Origin: Paralithodes platypus
Taxonomy: Eukaryota; Arthropoda; Malacostraca; Decapoda; Lithodidae
Assembly (NCBI GenBank): GCA_032716605.1
Contig: CM064506.1
Location: forward strand, 2,520,371 to 2,584,370
Reading direction: 5' to 3'
DNA: 64,000 bases
This document shows positions 55,436 to 64,000 of the stretch, piece by piece. The notes under the pieces were generated by a model. The model did no database searches, had not been told where the DNA came from, and worked only from the letters and a program-made list of their open reading frames with translations. How positions within the stretch are numbered: position 1 is the stretch's first letter; every line of letters begins with the position of its first letter. A program made the position numbers and the translations under genes.

Positions 55436-55640
55436 TTATATTTCAGCTGACGGTAAATTGAATCCCTTAGCAACTGATTTATCCATACTTAATGCACAAA
55501 ATATGAAACTATTATATTTCTACGTCATATTAATGCCAGGTTTTCATATTGAACAAATTATATCGCTACACAATGTTCTTATTAACCGACTAATATAGAT
55601 GTTCACATACAAAATTACCTTCAGCAGGAACAAAACAGAC
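55436..55640. mobile_element. Family E MITE, copy 4
   Basis: It runs from TATATTTCAGCTGACGGTAA to ATTACCTTCAGCAGGAACAA; inner blocks TTAGCAACTGATTTATCCAT, CATATTAATGCCAGGTTTTC, ATATCGCTACACAA. Confidence 0.78.
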
Positions 55641-55644
55641 TATA

Positions 55645-55905
55645 AAACAACAACAATAATAATAATAATAATAATATAATAACACTAATACCAATACATT
55701 TCACCCACTATACAACTCATAACAACAATAATGATAACAACAATAATAATAACAACAATAATGATAACAACAATAATGATAACAACAATAATGATAACAA
55801 CAATAATGATAACAACAATAATGATAACAACAATAATGATAACAACAATAATGATAACAACAATAATGATAACAACAATAATGATAACAACAATAATAAT
55901 ACATA
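55645..55905. repeat. (AAT)n and a 15-bp minisatellite, about 12 copies
   Basis: AACAATAATGATAAC types at 55724-55900 have a 15-bp period; a TA-rich start is at 55650-55680. Long repetitive open frames across it are artefacts. Confidence 0.95.
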
Positions 55906-56224
55906 AAACTAATAATAACATAAACACCAGCCATAACACCTAACAACAATACGTGTCCACCACTTACATACAACACTCTCTAGCCCTTCACAGAACAACA
56001 CACACATACACACACACACACCATCTGTCGCTATTATCGTACATACTTTCCAACTCCTATAGGCCTAATATAATGCTTGATCATCATAGGCAATCATAAT
56101 TTAACACTTGCGAGGTTTGGGGGAAGGATTTATTTTTCGGTCGATCAAAACAAATATATACTGTATATATATATATTATTATTAGTAGTAGTACCGGTAG
56201 TAGTAGTAGTAGTATTTGTATGTA

Positions 56225-56560
56225 TTATTATTGATTTATTTTGTATTTATTTTATAGTTTCCTCCCTAGACCTCCAGAAAAACAAAACAAAAACAAAACA
56301 TCACCAAGATTTAATTGTAAATTTTTCGGTGAAACAAATATCCCAGCCACAGGCCAGTTCCTCTTAAATTTCAGGCTCACTTTCGCTCGCCATGGAAAAA
56401 AAAACGACTGGCACGAAAAGTCTTAATATTGACAAAGAAAAGGTGCGAAAAGGTCTTAAAATCGCCAAACTAATGGGGCGAACGTCTTAAAAAGTCAAAA
56501 CTGATAGGGGTAAACATGAAACAAAAGGGGGTTCAGAAAAAAACCCTGCCCAAATAATCT
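56225..56560 (-). mobile_element. Family D MITE, inverted copy
   Basis: TTTCCTCCCTAGACCTCCAG, CAGCCACAGGCCAGTTCCTC, GGCTCACTTTCGCTCGCCAT, ATGGGGCGAACGTC, AAACATGAAACAAAAGGGGG in inverted family D order. Confidence 0.75.
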
Positions 56561-56692
56561 GGTGACAGGAATAATAGTTCACCACCAATCTTCCCAGTTG
56601 GACCCACACGGTAACTCCCAACAAACCCTGTACGGTACCGGTACTCGTTGTTCTCAGGTGTGTAGCGTGAGCACACCTGAGACATTCAACAT

Positions 56693-57045
56693 TTAAGGAG
56701 GGGGGGGGGGGGGCTTAGTCTCCTTCCTAGACCTCTATATATATATTAAGAGAAAACGAAACAATAGTAATAATAATAAATAACCCGAAGACCCCCCCCC
56801 CCCCCCTTCGAGTTTAATTTGTACATTTGTCAGTAGACAACATTTTCTCCTAAATTACAGGCTTGCTATCGCTCGCCGGGAAAATATCGCTACCTAAATG
56901 GCACGGAAAGTCTTAATACTGACAAAAGAAATCGGACGTAAGGTCTTGAAAACGCCATACTAATGGGCCGAACGTCTTTCAATATAAAAACTAATGGGGC
57001 TAAACACGAGGGAGAAGATGGGGGAGGGGGGAGCAAAAATAAAAT
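56693..57045 (-). mobile_element. Family D MITE, inverted copy with G/C runs
   Basis: TTAAGGAGGGGGG... (G-run from 56699), CCTAGACCTCTATATATA, C-run 56790-56804, GGCTTGCTATCGCTCGCCGG, ATGGGGCTAAACACGAGGGA. Confidence 0.75.
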
Positions 57046-57419
57046 AAAATAAATATAAAAACAACATAAAATCTTCCCACCCCAAGCAACACCGTAACTA
57101 CAAAACCCTGTAGTTCTCAGATGTAACGCCACGACACCCTCAACATTTATCATTTAAATGGCTTCCCAAGTTACTTTCACGGAATTATTAGAGAAAGTTG
57201 AAGATATAGCGCGAGATTGATAACGTTCTGGCTAGCTTTATGTTCGGGTTAGGTATTATAGGGGATAATGTTCAAGATTATTGGCCTAATCATAAATAAT
57301 AGACTATAGGCACCGTGTATCTCGATATGTATATCCTGAATATGGAAATATGTATACAATGTTGATGCATTAGAAACAGCAAGGGTGGTTTTTATGGTAT
57401 ATGGTATACAGAAACACAA
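57046..57419. other. No recognised feature
   Basis: AT-rich; no repeat or gene boundary was supported. Confidence 0.35.
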
Positions 57420-57560
57420 GCCGGTATCACACGAGAGCTTTTATAGTCAACATTCGATCATCAACATTTTTCTGGCAACATTTCTGGAATATTTTACACT
57501 GGTATCGGAAACTAGACTGACGTTAGATTAATTTAGGTGACAGATATATCCTAAAATTTT
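57420..57560. mobile_element. Family H MITE, partial copy
   Basis: GGTATCACACGAGAGCTTTT and ATCGGAAACTAGACTGACGT resemble the element at 43420-43624. Confidence 0.55.
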
Positions 57561-57599
57561 ATGAACTGCCAGACCAGTGTTGAGGATAAATGATGAGGG

Positions 57600-57811
57600 A
57601 CAAAGCGCTACTGTATCGGCGAAGTCCTTTAAAATTTATTCTAGCTATATTTAGACGATATTGTGAAGTTAAAGAAGGATCTGTGGTAGTAAAGATGGCC
57701 AAGTGAGATAGTTCGAAGCTTGTTAATTGCTGGAGGCCCTTTTTAAACTGAATGAAATCGTCTAATAGTAGCCAGAATAAAGTGCAAAAGACGTCGCCGG
57801 TACACAAGGGG
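57600..57811. mobile_element. Family A MITE, copy 13
   Basis: The left part GCGCTACTGTATCGGCGAAG has lost its TTAA; the right end ACGTCGCCGGTACACAAGGG G is followed by TTAA (57812-57815). All inner blocks are present. Confidence 0.83.
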
Positions 57812-57844
57812 TTAAGTACAGCACAATTTCCATTCCAACTATAT

Positions 57845-57932
57845 CTTTAATTGACATATCGGGAATTGAACGCGGGAGGTAAGGGTTGCCAACTCTGCAG
57901 CAGAACCACTCCACCACACCTACCCTGGACTC
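57845..57932 (-). repeat. tRNA-like SINE head
   Basis: On minus: GGTGTGGTGGAGTGGTTCTG (A-box region) and GCGTTCAATTCCCGATA (B box). The acceptor does not pair. Confidence 0.6.
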
Positions 57933-58099
57933 ACCATAGAAAGGGTCTTGGGTTAACAATAAGAGCAGGTAATCCCACATTTGGACTCTAACGTACTTGT
58001 AGGCCTACTTTGAATTTGTCTCTCTGTCAGTCTTTCATTTATTTTATGTATTTATACAGTATATATATTATTTGTATATATTTACTTATTATTATTACT

Positions 58100-58109
58100 A
58101 TTTTATTAT

Positions 58110-58143
<34 letters not shown>

Positions 58144-58257
58144 AGAATATATCACAAATACACGTGAGCCACTAAATGTTTCTAGTCTCTCAGTGGGGAT
58201 CGAACCATCGACCATCAGGACGATAGCCGACGCTTTAATCAATTACACCACGGCAGT
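58100..58257 (-). mobile_element. tRNA-derived SINE ending in (TA)n
   Basis: On minus: TGCCGTGGTGTAATTGATTA (A-box region), GATGGTTCGATCCCCACTGA (B box), a short body and a (TA)n tail at 58108-58141. Confidence 0.72.
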
Positions 58258-58269
58258 ATATATATATAT

Positions 58270-58375
58270 AATATTTTGTTTGGGTGGGGAGGGACTCAGT
58301 ACAGGCAGCTTTGCCCTCGTATCCTTCTTACACATGCACAAAAACATTAATATTACATTACTACTACTACTAATA
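58270..58375 (+). mobile_element. LINE 3' UTR fragment (stem-loop, decayed)
   Basis: GGGAGGGACTCAGTACAGGC AGCTTTGCCCTCGTATCCTT keeps the inner GGCA/TGCC stem; the outer stem is imperfect. An A-rich/ACT tail follows. Confidence 0.65.
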
Positions 58376-58501
58376 AATCCAATACGCCTGCCTTCTGTTC
58401 GGCAGTGTTGTGGTGAGCTGTATAATATTAGATAAGTCATAATATATATACTCCCCCCCCCCCCTCCTCTCTCACACTCTGTACTTACATGACAAACTTA
58501 A

Positions 58502-59726
58502 GGGGGGGGGGGGGTTTATGGCCCTCCGTCTCCCTCATATTTTACCCCACTAGTTTCCAAATGTCAAGACATTTGGCCATTTGTTTGGCGGTTATAGATC
58601 CTTTCACCCCATTTCCTTGTCAATATTAGTACAAAGTACAAAGGAGTACAAAGGAAATCAAGCAACAACAGATCTAGTGACCCTTCTAGGTTGCTTGTCC
58701 TCCAAAACACTGAGGATCAAGTGTCCAAACAGTGGTTTAGAGTGGGTAAGGGAACATTGGAAAGGGAATTACTGCCCTGGAACTAATGTCCGTGGCAGGA
58801 TTAGGAAGTTAGTAGGGGACAGATGGGTTAGTAACTGAGGGGGGGATAAAATAAAGTTATTAATTTACAAACGCAGTCAGTCGCGGGTTTGAAGCGAGAT
58901 ATTTGTCTAGGCGGAGTTTAAATTAATCAACGGTGATGCAGTCTATAACGTTTCGGGGAAGCCCATTCCACAAGTTGACAACTCGATTGAAGAAGAAATT
59001 CTTAGATTCGTGTGAGTTAAAAGATTTACCAATAATTTTGCAACCGTTTCCCCGCGTGTAATTAGATTGGTCGATAGTGAAGTACTTACTACAGTTCATA
59101 TTGTCGATGCCTTAGATGATTTTGAACACTTGAATTAAGTCGCCTCTTAATCTGCGCTGGGTTAAAGGAAATAGATTTAATTCTCTAAGACGCTCTTCGT
59201 ATGGTTTGTTCTTTAGGCTAGGTATCATTTTGGTAACTCTACGTTGAACTCGTTCTAGCTTGTTTATATCTTTTTGGTAATAAGGGCACCAGGATTGAAC
59301 GCAGTATTCCAGAAGAGGGCGGACTAAGGAATTGTAAAGGGTTAGGATAACTTCTTTGGATTTATGCTCAAATTACCTGCCTATAAAGCCAATTATTTTG
59401 TTTGCCTTCTTAACAACTTCTGAACATTGTTGACTCGGTTTTAGGTTACTCGATATTGTTACTCCCAGATCGTATTGTTTCTCCCAGATATTAATATTAA
59501 GACCTTTCGTACCCTTTAGGTGTCAATTTTTCCTGGCGAGCGATATCGAGCCTCTAGTTTTATAAGGAGTCTGCTTTCGGCCGGAACATTTTACCGAAAA
59601 ATGTACAAACTTATCTTGAAAGGGGGTCTACCGGTTGTTTTTCTAAACTAGATGGAGGTCTAGCGTGGAAACTAAAAATATATATTAACAAATAATTATA
59701 TAGACCAAAAACCAAGCACTACCCTC
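58502..59726 (+). mobile_element. Family D MITE split by a LINE
   Basis: TTAA lies at 58498-58501 and 59727-59730. The left part (to 58628) and right part (from 59493) together make one family D copy, with CTGGCGAGCGATATCGAGCC, CTTTCGGCCGGAAC and GCACTACCCTC end. The LINE between them has duplicated AATATTA. Confidence 0.88.
58629..59492 (-). pseudogene. CR1-like LINE 3' fragment, copy b
   Basis: Target duplication AATATTA (58622-58628 and 59493-59499). It is nearly identical to copy a (19533-20271) but extends about 120 bp further 5' (KANKIIGFIGR-like, with a stop before the next block). It keeps the base lost in copy a, but a TAA replaces Lys in the FKIIKGID block (about 59115). Tail TCCTTTGTAC repeats. 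Confidence 0.88.
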
Positions 59727-59869
59727 TTAAAATGGGTAGGCCAGATGATCAGGAACCGTCAGATTGCTTTACCAGGGACAATACTGGAATTCCCTGCTGT
59801 AATAATACTGCACCATATAGGGCATAATGGAGAAGGCACACTTTTCAATCAATCAGTTTTCGGATTGGT

Positions 59870-59903
59870 AAAAAAAAAAAAAAAAAAAGGGGGGGGGGGG
59901 GGG
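59870..59903. repeat. A-run followed by G-run
   Basis: Direct reading: about 18 A then 15 G with one T/A break. Confidence 0.95.
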
Positions 59904-60039
59904 ATGGGCCTGAGTAAATATAATATAATAGTCTTACAACGAATAAATATAATAAACAAACTAAACAAAATATAAGATATCAACTAAATGACAAACAATA
60001 AATATATCACCACGTAATACATTATATAAATATCATCTA

Positions 60040-60295
60040 TCAGAAGTCTGTTTATTTTCAGCTGAGGGCAAATCGATTCCTTTAGCATCTGATTTATCGA
60101 GTCTTCATGGACAAATATGATACTGCACCTACAGTATTTCTCTATGTCTCTGCTTCATATGATACTGCACCTATGTCTCTGCGTCATATTATTGCCAAGT
60201 TTTCATAAATAGCAACATATTTCCCACCACGATCTTGGTAATAGCCGAATAATCAGTATGGCAAGATACCAATTTACATCAACTGGATAAAAACA
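60040..60295. mobile_element. Family E MITE, copy 5
   Basis: It runs from CTGTTTATTTTCAGCTGAGG to AATTTACATCAACTGGATAA AAACAGAG; it contains a short internal duplication (ATATGATACTGCACCT at 60117 and 60159). It abuts the tandem array directly. Confidence 0.8.
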
Positions 60296-62182
60296 GAGTA
60301 CCGGTATATACATTGAATCACACAAACCTATACCACAACAGAGTACCGGTATATACATTGAATCACACACAACAGAGTACCAGTATATACACTGAATCAC
60401 ACACAACAGAGTACCAGTATATACATTGAATCACACACAACAGAGTACCAGTATATACATTGAATCACACACAACAGAGTACCAGTATATACATTGAATC
60501 ACACACAACAGAGTACCAGTATATACATTGAATCACACACAACAGAGTACCGGTATATACATTGAATCACACACAACAGAGTACCAGTATATACACTGAA
60601 TCACACACAACAGAGTACCAGTATATACATTGAATCACACATAACAGAGTACCAGTATATACATTGAAACACACAACAGAGTACCAGTATATACACTGAA
60701 TCACACACAACAGAGTACCGGTATATACATTGAATCACACACAACAGAGTACCAGTATATACATTGAATCACACACACACAACAGAGTACCGGTATATAC
60801 ATTGAATCACACACAACAGAGTACCGGTATATACATTGAATCACACACAACAGAGTACCGGTATATACATTGAATCACACACAACAGAGTACCGGTATAT
60901 ACATTGAATCACACACAACAGAGTACCGGTATATACATTGAATCACACACAACAGAGTACCGGTATATACATTGAATCACACACAACAGAGTACCGGTAT
61001 ATACATTGAATCACACACACCTATACCACAACAGAGTACCGGTATATACATTGAATCACACACAACAGAGTACCGGTATATACATTGAATCACACACAAC
61101 AGAGTACCGGTATATACTGTACATTGAATCACACACAACAGAGTACCGGTATATACTGTACATTGAATCACACACAACAGAGTACCGGTATATACTGTAC
61201 ATTGAATCACACACAACAGAGTACCGGTATATACTGTACATTGAATCACACACAACAGAGTACCGGTATATACTGTACATTGAATCACACACAACAGAGT
61301 ACCGGTATATACTGTACATTGAATCACACACAACAGAGTACCGGTATATACTGTACATTGAATCACACACAACAGAGTACCGGTATATACATTGAATCAC
61401 ACACAACAGAGTACCGGTATATACTGTATTGAATCACACACACAACAGAGTACCGGTATACTGTACATTGAATCACACACAACAGAGTACCGGTATATAC
61501 TGTACATTGAATCACACACAACAGAGTACCGGTATATACTGTACATTGAATCACACACAACAGAGTACCGGTATATACTGTACATTGAATCACACACAAC
61601 AGAGTACCGGTATATACTGTACATTGAATCACACACAACAGAGTACCGGTATACTGTACATTGAATCACACACAACAGAGTACCGGTATATACTGTACAT
61701 TGAATCACACACAACAGAGTACCGGTATATACTGTACATTGAATCACACACAACAGAGTACCGGTATATACTGTACATTGAATCACTCACAACAGAGTAC
61801 CGGTATATACATTGAATCACACACAACAGAGTACCGGTATATACTGTACATTGAATCACACACAACAGAGTACCGGTATAGACTGTACATTGAATCACAC
61901 ACAACAGAGTACCGGTATATACTGTACATTGAATCACACACAACAGAGTACCGGTATATACATTGAATCACACACAACAGAGTACCGGTATATACTGTAC
62001 ATTGAATCACACACAACAGAGTACCGGTATATACTGTACATTGAATCACACACAACAGAGTACCGGTATATACTGTACATTGAATCACACACAACAGAGT
62101 ACCGGTATATACTGTACATTGAATCACACACAACAGAGTACCGGTATATACTGTACATTGAATCACACACACCTATACCACA
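60296..62182. repeat. Tandem array of 34-bp then 39-bp units
   Basis: The 34-bp unit AACAGAGTACCAGTATATAC ATTGAATCACACAC fills 60330-61110 in ACCAGT and ACCGGT versions. The 39-bp unit, with TGTAC inserted after TATATAC, fills 61110-62160. A boundary block ACACACCTATACCACAAC occurs once in each of three places: start (60320, ACACAAACC), middle (61015) and end (62166). Frames stay open for long stretches by periodicity only. Confidence 0.97.
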
Positions 62183-62277
62183 ACTTTTGACAGTTATCCC
62201 TATAATTTGTGTATAAACAAGGATCATAAGCTATATACATTACATTACTTACACTTAGAACTAGTTTATGCAATTAA

Positions 62278-62525
62278 TACTTTTTGTACCGGCGACGTCT
62301 TTTAATTTTTATTCTAGCTATATTTAGACGATTTATTGCAGTTTAATAAAGGGGTCCAGCAATGTACAGGCTTCGAACTATCTCACTTAACCCTTTGTAC
62401 CACCACAGATCCTTCTTAAACTATCTCACTTAACCCTTTGTACTACCACAGATCCTTCTTAAACTGCACAAAGTCGTCTAAATATAGCAAGAATAACATA
62501 TAAGATGTCGCCGGTACAGAAGGGG
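62278..62525. mobile_element. Family A MITE, copy 14, with internal 46-bp duplication
   Basis: TTAA lies at 62274-62277 and 62526-62529. The left end is TACTTTTTGTACCGGCGACG and the right end, inverted, CCCCTTCTGTACCGGCGACA. ACTATCTCACTTAACCCTTT is repeated at about 62375 and 62421. Outside the TTAA the flanks are themselves inverted repeats (62257-62277 and 62526-62546). Confidence 0.88.
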
Positions 62526-62546
62526 TTAATTGCATAAACTAGTTCT

Positions 62547-63009
62547 ATGTATAAAGCATTTACAGTATATCATAAATCAATAACATAAAATAAAATAAAT
62601 GATCCGTAATTCCAGGTCCTTCTCTTGTGTAATTTGCAAGATAAAATATTGATATTGTCCTTGGGTGATCTGGTGACTGTGGGTGTGGAAATACCTTGGC
62701 CTCTCATATATGGAGATGCTATGCGTGAGACTCATGCAACACACAAACACTATAATTGTAATTGTCTACATGTGTTTTAGAAGGTCACTCGCGCGCACGC
62801 GCAAGCACACACACACTGACATTGCAGTAGACCTACACACAACCAGAGACACACAGACATACAGTAAGCCCTTTAAATACTAAGCAGGTAAGGAGAACAG
62901 GTAAATGTGAAGGTATAATCGTGAGAGACTACACACACACACACACACACACACCATGTAAGTGTGGGAATATAAGGACATTATTAAGTACTACACAGTT
63001 ATACCACTC
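62547..63009. other. No recognised feature; (CA)n
   Basis: A CA microsatellite is at 62935-62954 and CGCGCGCACGCGC near 62788. No gene was recognised. Confidence 0.4.
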
Positions 63010-63013
63010 TTAA

Positions 63014-63346
63014 GGGGAGGTTTTCAGGACACCCTTCTCTCTCGTGTTTACTCCCATTTGTTTGGCGATTTGAAGTTCATTCGTGCCATTTATTAATTTT
63101 TGTTCCTGGCGAGCGATAGCGAGCCTGTAATCTTAAGAGGAACCGGCCTTTGGCCGGGATTTTTTTTTTACCGAAAAACAACAAAACATATCTTGAAGGG
63201 GGGTCTAGGGGGCGCTTATTAATCTTGATGGAGGTCTAACGAGGAAAATAAAAAATAAAACAAATATGAATGAATAAATAAATAGACCAAAAAATAACCA
63301 CTACCCCCTTAAATAACCACTACCCCCTTAAATAACCACTACCCCC
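63014..63346 (+). mobile_element. Family D MITE with triplicated right terminus
   Basis: TTAA at 63010-63013, GGGGAGGTTTTCAGGACACC, CTGGCGAGCGATAGCGAGCC, hairpin ACCGGCCTTTGGCCGGG, GATGGAGGTCTAACGAGG. The end ATAACCACTACCCCCTTAA is present three times in tandem (19-bp period, TTAA at 63309, 63328 and 63347). Confidence 0.88.
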
Positions 63347-63350
63347 TTAA

Positions 63351-64000
63351 ACGCGTGAACGACAATAATAACTTCTCTCTCTCTCTCTCTCTCCATTGGG
63401 GTGTAGATAGCGTATGCACCTTTGTCCTTTTAAGATGATGTAATTAGGATACTTGTGTAACATTTGTACATCTCAATAAAACAGTCAAATCAAATATCTC
63501 TCTCTCTCTCTCTCTGTCCCTGTCTCTCTCTCTCTCTCACCTGAACTACACTGCCATATTAAAACACCTGCAGACAGGAAGCGGGTCAAAACAAACAATA
63601 AGGGGCGATGGACTCAAAACTTGAGTCCCTTGACTTATAACTGTAGATCTATCTACTTGTTTTCCTCTCTACCTTTCTAACTATCTGTCTATCTATCTAT
63701 CAATCCATCTATCTCTCTCCCTCCTCACCTCCACTATCCACTATCCACCAAAGCACATGTGACATAATAGCATTGCTCTATAAGGTAGATAATATATGTT
63801 ATATTATCTAACACCCTCCTCCTTCCTCACCTTACTCCACCACTGTTCGTTGCCTTCGCTCGACCACAATCATAATATTTCATCAGCTGACTGCTAATAC
63901 TTATGTCACATTTAGGTTTGTGTTTAGGAAAAAAGGTAAATACAATATAATTTACTGTTTTACAATGAAGTCTGGTGTCTTTAGCATCATTGTATAAATT
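63351..64000. other. Right edge: (TC)n and (TCTA)n microsatellites, no gene
   Basis: TC repeats are at 63376-63393 and 63497-63540, TCTA near 63690-63715. No coding feature was recognised to the end of the window. Confidence 0.5.

Noticed and set aside
60977..62227. Repetitive proteins on both strands of the 34/39-bp array
   Set aside because: Both strands and several frames are open because of periodicity; no coding signature.

Overview
This is an intron-rich, repeat-dense animal genomic window, most likely from an arthropod and probably a decapod crustacean. Three things point that way: TTAGG/CCTAA telomere-type pentamers are scattered through it (for example 14448-14480 and 29358-29440), arthropod-type Inr and DPE promoter motifs are present, and the non-LTR retrotransposon families are of a kind common in crustaceans. 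There is nothing prokaryotic: no operons, rRNA or CRISPR. The species call is inference.

Only one convincing host gene is seen, on the minus strand. It is the 5' part of a class B scavenger receptor (CD36 family). A putative Inr+DPE core promoter at 30779 is followed by an 88-nt leader and a 22-nt first coding exon (30670-30691). A 25.4-kb intron follows, then exons at 5210-5301, 4321-4478, 2080-2221 and 1233-1439. All junctions are GT/AG and all phases match, giving 207 residues: the N-terminal membrane anchor and the start of the ectodomain. The gene runs off the left edge.

From 0 to 31 kb the introns are packed with transposons. They include an almost full-length RTE-type LINE (10285-13381, minus) and several 3' LINE fragments. 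There are also tRNA-derived SINEs, MITEs with TTAA target duplications (family A with CCC...GGG ends; family D with GGG...CCC ends), hAT-like MITEs with 8-bp target duplications, a 0.7-kb near-perfect palindrome (24382-25093) and a 2.5-kb G-rich minisatellite next to it.

From 31 to 64 kb no host gene is recognised. The region is dominated by a 5.7-kb satellite with a 147-bp unit (35327-41031), a 5.2-kb composite palindrome built of two different tandem repeats in mirrored order (43835-49035), and a disrupted multicopy Cys-rich gene remnant split by a LINE (49300-51269). A 1.9-kb array of 34/39-bp units lies at 60296-62182, with more A, D and E family MITEs around it. MITEs nested inside MITEs allow relative dating.

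The most interesting items are the mirrored two-repeat palindrome, MITEs lodged within 26 bp of three splice sites of the receptor gene, TTAA elements nested in TTAA elements, a LINE 3' stem-loop whose arms change together between copies, and a strong local excess of the palindromes TACCGGTA and TAGGCCTA.
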